From: Polaribacter sp. BAL334
GTDB taxonomy: Bacteria; Bacteroidota; Bacteroidia; Flavobacteriales; Flavobacteriaceae
Direction: 5' to 3'
Assembly (NCBI RefSeq): GCF_015767435.1
Contig: NZ_JADWOV010000317.1
Span: 238,882 to 302,881 of the forward strand
DNA length: 64,000 nucleotides
Position numbers and translations under genes: made by a program. The notes below the pieces were generated by a model. That model was not told the DNA's origin. It saw nothing but the letters and a program-made list of their open reading frames with translations, and did no database searches. Positions within the stretch are counted from its first letter, which is position 1, and every line of letters starts with the position of its first letter. This document shows positions 9,294 through 18,452 of the stretch, piece after piece.

Positions 9294-10371
9294 TGTAAAA
9301 AAGATAAGAACCTACAATTGCGAACAATATATTAGGCATCCAAACGTATAAAAGTGAATTTACACCTGCAACAGCTCCTAAAACCTCAGAAATTTTAAGT
9401 AAAAAAACATACAAAAACATCATTCCCACTCCAATTGCCAAGTTGACTCCTGTTCCTCCTCGCCTTTTCCTGAAAGCCAAACAAACCGCAATTAATGTCA
9501 AAATATAAGAAGCTATTGGAAGACTGGTTCTTTTGTGCAATTCAACCAAATACGCATTCAAATTTTTGACACCTCGCTTTTTTGAAATGTCAATGAAATC
9601 CATTAATTCTGGCGAAGGCATTTCTTGCGATAAGGCAGATTTATAAATCAAGTCTTTGGGTGTAAAATTAAAAAGTGTATCAACTTTACTTCCTGAAGAA
9701 ATCTTATCTTTTTTAGTATATATTTTTCGTAATCTCCAATTTGTTAGTGAAAAAACGGAATCTTTTGGGTTGAACGTTATATAATCTGCAACCAATTTTG
9801 ATTTTAATTTCAAACCATCATACACTTCTGAAGAAAAATCGTATCCTGAATTGTTATCCGTGCTAAAACTTTTAATGAATATATAAGTGCTATCTGTTAT
9901 TTGCAAGCTAAAATCAGTTACAAATTTGAATTCTTGTTGCTGAGTATTGTTATCAAGATAAGTTTGCTCGAATTTTTTTCTTGTTTTACTACTATTTGGC
10001 ACCACAAAATGATTCATCAAAAGTGACACTAATGTAACTATTGTTGCACCCACAAAATACGGATATAAAAAACGTACAAAAGAGACTTTCGCATTGTTAA
10101 TTGCAATGATTTCAGTGTTGTTAGAAAGTTTTGTAGTGAATAAAATTACAGCCAAAAACAAAGCCAATGGCATGAAAGTATTGGCATAATAAATAGTGAA
10201 ATTTTTATAATAATCATTCACAATTTCTGCTAAACCCAAATTGGGATGTTGCAAAAAATTATCCACTTTTTCTGCAATATCAATAGCAATTGCAATAGGA
10301 ATCAATATCAATAAGGTAAACAAAAAAGTTACCAAAAAATTCTTTAATATGTACCTATCTATAATTTTCAA
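9280..10371 (-). CDS. LptF/LptG-family lipopolysaccharide export permease
   Basis: A 363-aa inner-membrane protein of the YjgP/YjgQ family. LptF and LptG form the membrane part of the LptB2FG ABC machine that extracts LPS and passes it to LptC/A. The N-terminus starts MKIIDRYILKNFL as in the family. Three membrane segments lie before ~125, a periplasmic jellyroll-like region spans ~130-265, and three more segments close the protein (from about 285). LptF and LptG cannot be separated with certainty. It starts 2 bases after the tgt stop codon and overlaps eamA. Confidence 0.88.
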   Translation of the reverse strand: MKIIDRYILKNFLVTFLFTLLILIPIAIAIDIAEKVDNFLQHPNLGLAEIVNDYYKNFTIYYANTFMPLALFLAVILFTTKLSNNTEIIAINNAKVSFVRFLYPYFVGATIVTLVSLLMNHFVVPNSSKTRKKFEQTYLDNNTQQQEFKFVTDFSLQITDSTYIFIKSFSTDNNSGYDFSSEVYDGLKLKSKLVADYITFNPKDSVFSLTNWRLRKIYTKKDKISSGSKVDTLFNFTPKDLIYKSALSQEMPSPELMDFIDISKKRGVKNLNAYLVELHKRTSLPIASYILTLIAVCLAFRKRRGGTGVNLAIGVGMMFLYVFLLKISEVLGAVAGVNSLLYVWMPNILFAIVGSYLFYNARK

Positions 10372-10373
10372 AA

Positions 10374-11504
10374 CTACAAACGTTTATCCATTTGAATGAC
10401 CATTTTATCTTTCCATTGGCTAAAATCGCCCGCTAAAATATGCTTTCTTGCTTCTCTTGTCAACCATAAATAAAAACCTAAATTGTGAATGGTTGCAATC
10501 TGTTTTCCAAGCATTTCGTTCGCTGCAAATAAATGACGAAGATACGCTTTTGAATAAAGTGTGTCAACAAAAGTGATTCCCATTTCATCAATAGCAGAAA
10601 AATCATTTTCCCACTTTTTATTTTTCATATTGATGGTTCCATGTGCCGTAAAAAGCATGCCATTTCTAGCATTTCTGGTTGGCATCACACAATCAAACAT
10701 GTCAATTCCAAGTGCAATATTTTCTAAAATATTGATAGGTGTTCCAACTCCCATTAAATATCTTGGTTTGTCTTCTGGCAAAATGGCTGTTACAATTTCG
10801 GTCATTGCGTACATTTCTTCAGCAGGTTCACCCACAGAAAGTCCTCCAATCGCATTTCCTTGAGCGCCAGCGTTTGCAATATAATCCGCAGATTGTTTGC
10901 GCAAATCTTTATACGTACTTCCTTGAACTATTGGGAAAAAAGTTTGTTCATAGCCATATTTATAAGGCACTTTTTCCAAATGATTGATGCATCTATCCAA
11001 CCATCTATGCGTCATGTGCATAGAACGTTTTGCGTAATTATAATCACATGGATAAGGCGTGCATTCGTCAAAAGCCATGATGATATCAGCCCCAATTTTA
11101 CGTTGAATTTCCATCACATTTTCAGGTGTAAAAAAGTGTGTAGAACCATCAATATGGCTTTTAAATTTTACGCCTTCTTCATTTATTTTACGATTGCTTG
11201 ACAAGGAATACACTTGATACCCACCAGAATCTGTCAAGATATTTCGATCCCAATTCATGAATTTATGCAAACCTCCTGCTTGTTCTAAAATATCAGTTTT
11301 AGGGCGTAAAAATAAATGATAGGTATTTCCTAAAATAATATCAGGATTTATTTCGTTTTTCAACTCTGTTTGATGCACTCCTTTTACAGTGCCAACAGTG
11401 CCAACAGGCATAAAAATAGGCGTTTGAATTTCGCCATGATCAGTAGTAATCACTCCTGCTCTTGCCTTGCTTTTTGGGTCTGTTATTTTTAAATCGAATT
11501 TCAT
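10374..11504 (-). CDS. tgt: tRNA-guanine transglycosylase (queuine/preQ1 tRNA-ribosyltransferase)
   Basis: Exchanges G34 for preQ1 in tRNAs with GUN anticodons, in queuosine synthesis. Catalytic segments are present: DSGGYQVYSL (general acid/base Asp), FDECTPYP, and MFDCVMPTRNARNG with the nucleophilic Asp. I use the ATG at 11504, giving 376 aa; six upstream codons lack conservation. The C-terminal zinc site (CxCxxC plus His in E. coli) is not intact. The matching segment reads GITFVDTLYSKAYL with no cysteine, although the His in TIHNLGFYLWL remains. It heads the minus-strand run ending in accA. Confidence 0.93.
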   Translation of the reverse strand: MKFDLKITDPKSKARAGVITTDHGEIQTPIFMPVGTVGTVKGVHQTELKNEINPDIILGNTYHLFLRPKTDILEQAGGLHKFMNWDRNILTDSGGYQVYSLSSNRKINEEGVKFKSHIDGSTHFFTPENVMEIQRKIGADIIMAFDECTPYPCDYNYAKRSMHMTHRWLDRCINHLEKVPYKYGYEQTFFPIVQGSTYKDLRKQSADYIANAGAQGNAIGGLSVGEPAEEMYAMTEIVTAILPEDKPRYLMGVGTPINILENIALGIDMFDCVMPTRNARNGMLFTAHGTINMKNKKWENDFSAIDEMGITFVDTLYSKAYLRHLFAANEMLGKQIATIHNLGFYLWLTREARKHILAGDFSQWKDKMVIQMDKRL

Positions 11505-11564
11505 TATCGGCAAAGATACCATTATTGTAAGAAGTGAAAAACTAAAATAGTTAGAAAGAAAATG

Positions 11565-12485
11565 CTAAAATTTACGCTTTGATTTTGACTGGAAACCTGA
11601 AGTATTCTTCTTATTTTTTTGAGAAGATTTTCTAAAAACACTGCTTTTCTTATTGAATTCGTTTTTAAGTGACGTTAATTTTTTCTTTGGAGTAGCAACT
11701 TTGGGTTTCTTTTCAGTAGCAGAAGCTTCCTCAGTTTTTGAAGAAGTTGCAATCATTTTTTGAATCACAGCAATTTCATTTTCTGTAAGCTCGCGCCAAT
11801 CACCAGACTGCAAATTTCCCAACTCAACATTCATAATTCGAGTGCGTTTCAGTTTCAAAACCTCATAATTCAAGTATTCGCACATTCTTCGGATTTGTCT
11901 GTTCAATCCTTGAACCAAAATGATTTTAAACACTTTTTCTGATATTTTTTCAACAGAACATTTCTTGGTAACCGTTCCTAAAATCGGAATTCCATTGCTC
12001 ATTTTTTGGATAAAAACTTCATCAATCACTTTGTCAACAGTCACCAAATATTCTTTTTCATGATTGTTGCCAGCACGTAAAATTTTATTCACAATATCAC
12101 CATCATTTGTCAGGAAAATCAGGCCTTCAGAAGGTTTGTCAAGTCGTCCAATAGGAAATAAACGTTCTGGGTGTTTTATTTCTTTTAAGATGTTATTTTT
12201 CTCCTTTGAATCCGTAGTGGAAACAATTCCAACTGGCTTATTGTAAGCAATATAGAGTGTGTTTGATTTGGAAATCACAATTCGTCCATCCAATTTTACA
12301 ACATCATGTTGAAAAACTCTATTTCCTAGTTTTGAAATCGTTCCATTGATGGTCACACGTCCTTCAAGGATGAATTTTTCAGCTTCTCTGCGCGAACAAA
12401 TTCCTGTTGCGCTGATATATTTATTAAGATTTACGGATTCTTGATGATTATTTTCCAATAAAAATGTTTTGGGCAAAAATAACAA
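11565..12485 (-). CDS. rluF: Pseudouridine synthase, RluF/RsuA family
   Basis: It has an N-terminal S4 RNA-binding domain ([17 protein letters not shown], about 28-75) followed by an RsuA-type catalytic domain with [10 protein letters not shown] near residue 117 holding the catalytic Asp, and ending LKRTRIMNV. In the family these enzymes modify 23S rRNA (RluF, U2604) or 16S rRNA; the segment order and sequence suggest RluF. The last ~70 residues are a Lys/Ser-rich basic tail. No ATG precedes the S4 domain. TTG codons at residues 1, 4 and 10 are the only options, so the start is uncertain. It follows the AlkB-like gene by 5 bases. Confidence 0.87.
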   Translation of the reverse strand: MLFLPKTFLLENNHQESVNLNKYISATGICSRREAEKFILEGRVTINGTISKLGNRVFQHDVVKLDGRIVISKSNTLYIAYNKPVGIVSTTDSKEKNNILKEIKHPERLFPIGRLDKPSEGLIFLTNDGDIVNKILRAGNNHEKEYLVTVDKVIDEVFIQKMSNGIPILGTVTKKCSVEKISEKVFKIILVQGLNRQIRRMCEYLNYEVLKLKRTRIMNVELGNLQSGDWRELTENEIAVIQKMIATSSKTEEASATEKKPKVATPKKKLTSLKNEFNKKSSVFRKSSQKNKKNTSGFQSKSKRKF

Positions 12486-12490
12486 TTCGC

Positions 12491-13093
12491 TTACAATTCA
12501 ATCGTTCTAAAAGTCAAATTAATTCTTGGAGACGTTACTTTTTTGGTTGTTGGCAATCTGTGAAGCCAATGCGTTTGTGTTTCATCTTTCATGACCAGCA
12601 AACTTCCATGTTCTAAAATCACAGCTACTTTCTGATTATTTTTCTTGTGTTTGAAAGAAAAATTTCTTGTTGCACCTAATGATAATGAAGCAATTGCGCC
12701 ATTTTTTTTTAGCATTTTTTCACCATCAGAATGATATGCCATGCCTTCTTCCCCTGAATGATAGAGATTTAGTAAGCAAGAATTATAGGTTTCGTTGGTT
12801 TCTTTTTCGATGATTTTTTTTAAAGCAAACAATTCATCTGTCCAAATCTTGGCTTTTTTGGTAATCTTTGAATACGTATATGAAAATTCAGAATCCCCAA
12901 ACCATGCAACTTTTCTTTTGGTAGTAATGATTTTCCCGAAAATAATGGCTTGGTCATGTTCCCAAGGAATGGTTTCTAAAAGTGTTTTGAAATAAAAATC
13001 AGCCTCACTTTTTGATAAAATAATTCCATGATTGTTGGTTGTACCGTCGAAAGGAAGAATATTGATGACTTTTTCTGAAGAAAATAAATCCAT
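12491..13093 (-). CDS. AlkB-like Fe(II)/2-oxoglutarate-dependent dioxygenase
   Basis: A 200-aa protein of the AlkB superfamily, whose members remove alkyl groups from DNA or RNA bases by oxidation. The iron triad is visible: His-x-Asp in YHSDGEKML near residue 118, and His in HWLHRLPTT near 177. The 2-oxoglutarate-binding Arg is in SPRINLTFR close to the end. The length and ending are like ALKBH2/3-type bacterial proteins. It lies between a small membrane protein gene (38-bp gap) and rluF (5-bp gap) on the minus strand. Confidence 0.9.
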   Translation of the reverse strand: MDLFSSEKVINILPFDGTTNNHGIILSKSEADFYFKTLLETIPWEHDQAIIFGKIITTKRKVAWFGDSEFSYTYSKITKKAKIWTDELFALKKIIEKETNETYNSCLLNLYHSGEEGMAYHSDGEKMLKKNGAIASLSLGATRNFSFKHKKNNQKVAVILEHGSLLVMKDETQTHWLHRLPTTKKVTSPRINLTFRTIEL

Positions 13094-13131
13094 CTTGTAA
13101 AGTTAGCAAAAATTTAATTTACAAAATTTGA

Positions 13132-13461
13132 TTATTCTTCCAATTCTAACCCTTCCAATTCTTCAATAGCTTCTTCTTCTGATTGTTGCTCTTTTTGTTG
13201 GATATTTTTAGTATCACTTACCTCTGAGGTTGTGAAAAAAACTCTGTAGGATGTGATGCTTAAAGACGCTATTATTAAAAAAACCAACACTTTAAAAGTG
13301 GTTGAATTTGTATTGCTTTTTTGATTGATTTTCCATAAAATACCACAAAATAGTGCAGCAACAATTGCTGGGTAATAAGCAATAATATATACTGGTAAAA
13401 ACGAAAATATAAGCGCTATGATTGCACTTACAAAAGCGATGATAGTTACTACTTTTTTCAT
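13132..13461 (-). CDS. Small membrane protein of unknown function
   Basis: 109 aa with three hydrophobic segments (about 5-22, 24-44 and 56-73) and a strongly acidic Glu/Gln-rich tail ending EELEGLELEE. No known domain is recognised. It is spaced 5 bases after the DUF3108 gene and 38 bases before the AlkB-like gene, so it is likely co-transcribed with them. The composition and clean spacing make it a real gene; the function cannot be assigned. Confidence 0.7.
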   Translation of the reverse strand: MKKVVTIIAFVSAIIALIFSFLPVYIIAYYPAIVAALFCGILWKINQKSNTNSTTFKVLVFLIIASLSITSYRVFFTTSEVSDTKNIQQKEQQSEEEAIEELEGLELEE

Positions 13462-13466
13462 GTTAA

Positions 13467-14249
13467 TTAATTTAAAAGTCCGGTTGCTGATTTAATTTTA
13501 AGTTCACCTGTTCCTATTGCAATTTTGAATTTTGCCAAAACAGGAATTTTTGTAACATCTGCAGAGAGCCACAATAAATTGTCATTTGTTCCTTTCAAAG
13601 CATTGTCATTTTTTAAAGTCAAGCTCATTTTATAACATTCTTTTTTTCCTAGATTAGAGTTTATAGTCTCTTTCCCTAAATACTTTATAGTAATGATTTT
13701 TTCAGCAGTATCAAATATAAAAGGAAAACTTTTTGTTTGACCAACTTTTAATTTGGTAAAATCAAGGTTTCTTACGTTATAAATTGTTGCAATCAAATCT
13801 TTGGTATTTCCAGAATTTGGCACACTGATGTTTTCTTTAAATTCGCCATTTTTTTGAAACTTGTGCACAAAACAGTCAATAGTTTTGGTTTTATGATTGA
13901 ATTTATATTGCTCAATTCTCTTGAAACCTCCTTCAACAATATCTCTTTTGTATAATAATGGCGTCAATGTTTTTGGATTTACATAACTTTCGTATAAATC
14001 CCTTACTTTAAAAAAATTATCAAACTTACTGAAGGTTGTTGCTGTAAATTTCAATTTTAGTAAGGTAGCCGTTGAAGTTTTTACAGGACTTGTTTCCAAA
14101 GAAATTTGGGCAATTTCTGTTAACAATCCTGATAAGGTATAGGATGCTGTATAAATTAGTTTTTCATTGGTATTTACAGCGGTATTTTGCGAGAAAATAA
14201 GATTCGGACTTGCCAAAAAAAGAAACAGTGAAAAGCAAAAATATTTCAT
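13467..14249 (-). CDS. DUF3108-domain exported protein
   Basis: 260 aa with an N-terminal signal peptide (cleavage likely after LIFSQ, about residue 21). The remainder resembles DUF3108: a beta-rich protein beginning with EKLIYTASYTLSGL, a central DLYESYVNPKTLTPLLYKRD segment, and an ending in KFKIAIGTGELKI. Members are periplasmic or outer-membrane-associated proteins of undefined role in Bacteroidota. It is the first gene of a minus-strand group with the 109-aa membrane protein. Confidence 0.82.
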   Translation of the reverse strand: MKYFCFSLFLFLASPNLIFSQNTAVNTNEKLIYTASYTLSGLLTEIAQISLETSPVKTSTATLLKLKFTATTFSKFDNFFKVRDLYESYVNPKTLTPLLYKRDIVEGGFKRIEQYKFNHKTKTIDCFVHKFQKNGEFKENISVPNSGNTKDLIATIYNVRNLDFTKLKVGQTKSFPFIFDTAEKIITIKYLGKETINSNLGKKECYKMSLTLKNDNALKGTNDNLLWLSADVTKIPVLAKFKIAIGTGELKIKSATGLLN

Positions 14250-14588
14250 TTTTAAATGTATTTAAATCGGCTCAAATGTAGGTAAAAAACTGTTTCAAAA
14301 ATCACTAAGATTTTATTAGAATTACTATTTTTTTGAAGAATGCTCATTGATTGTTTTACCGAAGAAATTCGAAATTATGTAGCTACAATATATCAAGAAA
14401 TTCAGCTTTTTTTTGAACTCAATATCAGTATTGTCAAATCGATTATTCCTTTGATAGATAGAAGATACTATAATTTACGCATGGCTTTATACAGTAAACT
14501 ACTAAAGGATGTATTGGGTATGAAACGCTATAACCCATAATATACTACGTTATAAGAACGCTATACTTATGCTATAACCTGTAATGAA

Positions 14589-14632
14589 CCCTTACTTTGC
14601 CCTTACTTTGCCCTGAGTTTGACCCGACTTTG
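14589..14632. repeat. 11-bp tandem array (CCCTTACTTTG units)
   Basis: Four consecutive 11-bp units: CCCTTACTTTG twice, then CCCTGAGTTTG and ACCCGACTTTG. On the minus strand each unit carries a G3 tract. The preceding 60 bases contain looser repeats of GCTATAAC. Confidence 0.8.
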
Positions 14633-14662
14633 AATCCCTGAACAACTACTTACAATAAGTAG

Positions 14663-14755
14663 GAAGAGTTTAGTGATGTTATTTCCCAAACTTGCTACAG
14701 TTACGACCTTTATGGACGTGTGAAATGGATTGTACAAAACATACCCGATGGTACT
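14663..14755 (+). pseudogene. RHS/YD-repeat protein remnant
   Basis: One short frame reads SDVISQTCYSYDLYGR and continues VKWIVQNIPDGT before a stop codon. The YxYDxxGR core is typical of YD repeats in RHS-family toxins and of the flavobacterial RHS relatives. Only about 30 residues survive, with no start codon or extended frame, so this is a fragment. Confidence 0.5.
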
Positions 14756-14859
14756 ATAATATAAGCCCATACAGGTGATAGCTCGGAATCGCAACTTAAT
14801 TCCACTATCAGTGTTTTTACTAATGATTTACTTTAAAAAGACTTTCTTAGTTTTTGTCT

Positions 14860-14889
14860 AAATCAGTACACTTTTTGCTAACGATTTAC
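14860..14889 (-). repeat. 30-bp dispersed repeat, copy 1
   Basis: The 30-bp segment here matches the copy at 16609-16638 at 28 of 30 positions in the same orientation, and the copy at 22629-22658 in the opposite orientation. The shared core on the minus strand is GTAAATCGT.AG.AAAAAGT. Confidence 0.75.
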
Positions 14890-15189
14890 TCCATTATAAA
14901 GAATCTTAAACTGTTTATTGCTGATTATTTCCAACATACATAAGAAATAAAAATAAAATTATCTATTTTCCACTAGATTCAATTTTCAATATTGGATTGA
15001 GCTTAATTTTCCATTAAAAAGAAGTTTTTGTCAATTAATTCCCAGTATAAGATGTAAGATTTAATTTCACAATAGAAAAAATTTCACGTATGTTTATATT
15101 TTAAAAGAACTCATATGGTTGATAAATTATATGATTAAAAAACAATGTAAGCTATAGCCATTTTTTTAAACTTGACACTTATACCCATT

Positions 15190-15888
15190 ATGGAAAAAAC
15201 AGCTCATATAGAAAATCAAATACAATACGTTACCAATTTTCAAGACTTTATTTCCGCTTCATTTTATGGAAAAATGAATGCGATTTGTTGGAATCGAGAA
15301 TTGGTAGGTGATTTTTCTGAGATTGTACGTAAATTAGAGTTCAACGAAAATATAGCTGAACTTCATCCAAAAGATCTTCTTCAACTTGAGTTGAGTGAAC
15401 AGGGACAGCTTGCTCGTGAAATTCTTTTAAATGATTTGAAGACCTTAAAAGCTCTTGGTGCCTCTCCAACACTTAATCTCATTAAGTACTATGATAGAGA
15501 TGATAGCTACCCTTTTTTTCCTACGGATGTTTATTCTTTTCATGTTGATCGCGCTCCAATTCCAGTCAACACCATTTTATGCACCTACTATGGCGAATCC
15601 AGTGAAATAATACCAAACTCTCAAGCCCAACAAAAAATACGTATTCCCGAAATACGTGAGGAGCTTAAAAAAATATACCAGGGAGCAGAGGAAGATTTTG
15701 AATCCTTTTTAAGTGAAAATTTCTTTGATTTGCACTATCTGGCGATGCCTGAGGCACAACCCATAAAATTAGGTTTAGGCAATGTATACAGATTGGCTAT
15801 TGAGCACCCTAAAAGTAAAGTACTTCCTTGTGTTCATCGAGCACCAAAAGAAAAAAATGGGCAGAAACGATTGTTGTTAATCTGTTAA
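15190..15888 (+). CDS. DUF1826-like protein
   Basis: 232 aa from the ATG at 15190 (six upstream codons from a TTG are unlikely). The second half has a His-x-Asp segment (YSFHVDRAPIP), a TILCTYYGESSE strand, and a C-terminal CVHRAPKEKNGQKRLLL segment. This order of His-x-Asp, distal His and Arg-rich end resembles DUF1826 proteins and looks like a 2-oxoglutarate-oxygenase-type fold. No biochemical role is established that I can name. It stands alone between two copies of the 30-bp repeat, so it may be part of mobile DNA. Confidence 0.6.
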   Translation: MEKTAHIENQIQYVTNFQDFISASFYGKMNAICWNRELVGDFSEIVRKLEFNENIAELHPKDLLQLELSEQGQLAREILLNDLKTLKALGASPTLNLIKYYDRDDSYPFFPTDVYSFHVDRAPIPVNTILCTYYGESSEIIPNSQAQQKIRIPEIREELKKIYQGAEEDFESFLSENFFDLHYLAMPEAQPIKLGLGNVYRLAIEHPKSKVLPCVHRAPKEKNGQKRLLLIC

Positions 15889-16185
15889 AGGCATTTGAAA
15901 TATTTACTCATCATTTCCTGTCTGATGAGCATCACCTACTTTTAAACTAAGATTGAAATAGCAAACATTTAACAAACTATTTGTTATAACCAAAAAATCT
16001 CCGTTTTTTAATTCGCAGAAATCTTACTACTAAATTGATGTTTAGCTGATGTAATTAATATTGGATATATAATTACGAATGAAAATCTTTAAGTTTTCGC
16101 ATTTTCCGCAAAGTTAGAATGTCATTCCTACAAAGTGTGTCATAGTGAACGGTTTTTCCAACATAGTAGATAAATTCACATAAAT

Positions 16186-16225
16186 AAAAAACCCTAACTA
16201 ATGAATATCATTAGATAGGGTTTTT
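16186..16225 (-). terminator. Long hairpin terminator
   Basis: The outer arms AAAAACCCTA and TAGGGTTTTT enclose the inner arms CTAATGA and TCATTAG around a 3-base loop. A T run lies on one side and an A run on the other, so it works on both strands. On the minus strand it directly follows the tRNA-like fragment, the usual place for a tRNA terminator. Confidence 0.8.
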
Positions 16226-16230
16226 GTTAT

Positions 16231-16243
16231 GCGGAGAAAGAGG
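16231..16243 (-). other. tRNA-Ser 3'-end fragment, putative attachment-site scar
   Basis: The minus strand reads CCTCTTTCTCCGCA, close to the acceptor 3' strand, discriminator G and CCA of flavobacterial tRNA-Ser, and runs straight into the hairpin terminator. The rest of the tRNA is absent. Integrases that target tRNA genes leave such 3' fragments at one end of the inserted element. Confidence 0.45.
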
Positions 16244-16608
16244 TAGTTTTACCCTTTAATATCACTAGTAAATTTATACTTCAGAACTTAAACTTTTCTA
16301 TAGGTACACCTATAGGTCAACCGCTTTTTAAGCCTAAAAATTGACTTTACAAAACTAGGTTTTTGGTTCTACAAAAACAAATTTTTTAGTATTTTTAATT
16401 AAAATATTTCAATATCAATAAGGAATGTCAAATTGAAATAATTTTCCAAAATTTAAGAATTTGCCCCCTAAGAGACTATTGGAAATTGTCTGATAGCTTT
16501 AGAAGAAAATCGATTTCCAAAAAGTGAAATCGTTGGTTAAAGAAAAATATACATTAATTTCAAATTATTAGAAATCCCATAACAAAAATTACATCTAAAA
16601 TTTACTGT

Positions 16609-16638
16609 AAATCAGTATACTTTTTGCTGACGATTTAC
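16609..16638 (-). repeat. 30-bp dispersed repeat, copy 2
   Basis: Matches copy 1 at 28 of 30 positions, in direct orientation 1.75 kb away. See the copy at 22629-22658 for the third member. Confidence 0.75.
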
Positions 16639-16788
16639 ATAAATTTATTATTTGCGTTGCTTTAAAATAAAAAACTTAGAGGCGCTTTGATTTAGAATAC
16701 TAGTCTTAAAAAGTTTTAGTATCAAGGATTTGAGCCTTATATCCACAATAACGGATTAGATTTTAAAATGACTAAAATATCACCGATT

Positions 16789-17838
16789 TCAAATCGAAAT
16801 TGGGATTGGAAATGTAAGTTCAAATGCCCAATCCAATGCTTGTAGTTTGTTTCTTAATTCCTCCAAATTATTTATTAGGTCTTCAAAGGATGGTTTCTTT
16901 TCTTCGTAAATCATATCTTCTTTCATTTTGGCATAATCGATTTTCCATTCCTCTATTTTTTCTGCCACTGGAATAGCATTTAAAGTTTTTGGGTTGTGTA
17001 GGTTGTAATTTACTTCGCCCACCCTTGAAAACTTGTAACGGTGCGCTACTATGGTTTCAAAAAGCTCTTTATCGTTTATTGCCTTTTCTGCAATTCCTGC
17101 TTTAGTTAAATTGTATATATCATAAAGATGGCGACTTAATCTATCTACTCGTATTTTTTCTGCTGGACGATGGAATTCTTCGTGTAACAAGAAAACTTTC
17201 TCTAAAAAAGTACGTTCGGGATTTACTGTGGGTATGTCAAATAACGGTTCTGCAAAATCTTTATCAGCATATACTTCATCTACCAATGCGCCAAATGATT
17301 TTACGGTAAATGGCTCTCTTAATGATCTACAACTTACTTCTATTTGAACACGAGGTTTTATGTATTCTGAAGGTTGTGCTATGATATTAGGGTAGAAGAT
17401 TTCAATAACTCTTGGGTCATGGTCGCTATCTTCTGCTTCTATCACCATAAAATCTAGGTCATAAAACCCCTTTGTTTTAAATTCTTCTTGTAATTCATCG
17501 AAGAATATTCCAGTGGTATATATACCCGCTTCTTTTCTTAATTTGGAAATTTTAGATTTAGAAATATCTCCACTGTACCCTTCAAAAAACTCCTTATCGA
17601 TTGCTAGATCAATATCTTCAGAAAATCTGTTTATCAATTTCCAAGCTTTGCTTAAAGAAGTTCCTCCTTTGAAAACCAAATGTTTGGCGATGTTCATTTG
17701 GAAAATAATTTCTAAAGTGCGGCTTACCCACCAATCTTTTTCTACAGCAAAAGGTGTCATCCCTTTTTCGTTAGCAATGGCATTGAAAATAGCTTCTTTT
17801 TCTGCTTTGTCTGTTGTATAAAAATTATTTTTTGCCAT
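16789..17838 (-). CDS. abiEii: AbiEii toxin, nucleotidyltransferase
   Basis: A 349-aa nucleotidyltransferase of the AbiEii/AbiGii family, the toxin of type IV toxin-antitoxin systems that act in abortive phage infection. The nucleotide-binding block is FKGGTSLSKAW near residue 58, followed by the metal-binding SEDIDLAI near 74. A helical C-terminal half follows. Its start overlaps the end of the AbiEi antitoxin gene by 14 bp, giving coupled translation with antitoxin first. Nucleotidyltransferase toxins of this class are known to modify tRNA or use NTPs; the exact target here is not visible. Confidence 0.9.
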   Translation of the reverse strand: MAKNNFYTTDKAEKEAIFNAIANEKGMTPFAVEKDWWVSRTLEIIFQMNIAKHLVFKGGTSLSKAWKLINRFSEDIDLAIDKEFFEGYSGDISKSKISKLRKEAGIYTTGIFFDELQEEFKTKGFYDLDFMVIEAEDSDHDPRVIEIFYPNIIAQPSEYIKPRVQIEVSCRSLREPFTVKSFGALVDEVYADKDFAEPLFDIPTVNPERTFLEKVFLLHEEFHRPAEKIRVDRLSRHLYDIYNLTKAGIAEKAINDKELFETIVAHRYKFSRVGEVNYNLHNPKTLNAIPVAEKIEEWKIDYAKMKEDMIYEEKKPSFEDLINNLEELRNKLQALDWAFELTFPIPISI

Positions 17839-18433
17839 CGCTTATTGCTTTCATCATTATTTTTTGAACCCAAACTGGCGCTAGTGTAATGTCGTGTTTT
17901 AAGTCTTTTACTTCTTCCTTTTTTAGAAGTTCAATTATTTTCTTCTCTTCTTCTGCGGTTACTTTTCCGTTGCCAATTTCTTTTAATGCTTGAATGACCA
18001 ATCGGCTGATTTTACCTTTTGCCAAAAGATTTTTGGGTGTGGTTTTTTTGAACTTTATTTTTCGTTTGCCTACTCTTATTTCTCTTGGTGAACCATCAGT
18101 AAGCAACACAATATTCATTGGCACTTGCGTACTTAACCCTAATGCGTTTAAAGCATAGCTTCCTGTAGGAACTGTTCTTATTCGGTCACGCTTGGCAATG
18201 GCTTCTGCGACTTCTTCGGCTGAAGGGACTAAAGCACCAATCAATTTACTTATTTTAGGGCGTACATAAATGCCTTGAGCCACTCGTACAATAACTTGTT
18301 TATCCGCTAAGCGTTCCAAGGATTTTTGAATGGCTTTTGATGTTCCATAACTCACATAATCGTCAGGCAAAACCAAAGTTCCTTTCGGCTTGCTTTTTAT
18401 TGACTTTTCTATTTGTTTTTCAATGCTTTGCAC
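17825..18433 (-). CDS. abiEi: AbiEi-type antitoxin / DUF6088 protein
   Basis: 202 aa with a GTG start. The N-terminal ~75 residues form a winged-helix-like DNA-binding domain (GTSKAIQKSLERLADKQVI). The central segment (RIRTVPTGSYALNALGLS) is typical of AbiEi/DUF6088 antitoxins, which repress their own operon and neutralise AbiEii. The C-terminus is basic and Lys-rich. Four copies of a palindromic motif lie directly upstream, one across the candidate -7 box, which supports autorepression. Confidence 0.85.
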   Translation of the reverse strand: MQSIEKQIEKSIKSKPKGTLVLPDDYVSYGTSKAIQKSLERLADKQVIVRVAQGIYVRPKISKLIGALVPSAEEVAEAIAKRDRIRTVPTGSYALNALGLSTQVPMNIVLLTDGSPREIRVGKRKIKFKKTTPKNLLAKGKISRLVIQALKEIGNGKVTAEEEKKIIELLKKEEVKDLKHDITLAPVWVQKIMMKAISDGKK

Positions 18434-18452
18434 TTGTTTTTTATTTTTAATT

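Larger units (their letters stand above)
14250..15189 (+). other. Gene-poor scar region
   Basis: No confident intact gene lies here. A 66-codon frame at 14340-14540 (+) has no recognisable domain. The stretch also holds the 11-bp array at 14589-14632, an RHS-like fragment near 14663-14755 and one copy of the 30-bp repeat, so it looks like the debris of past insertions. Confidence 0.6.
15889..16788. other. 900-base intergenic region with insertion scar
   Basis: No coding frame is supported. The region holds a hairpin terminator (16186-16225), a tRNA 3'-end-like fragment (16231-16243) and one 30-bp repeat copy (16609-16638). Nothing else is recognised. Confidence 0.6.

Noticed and set aside
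14340..14540. 66-codon frame in the scar region as a real gene
   Set aside because: No recognisable domain or promoter, and it lies next to repeat debris; left as a note only.
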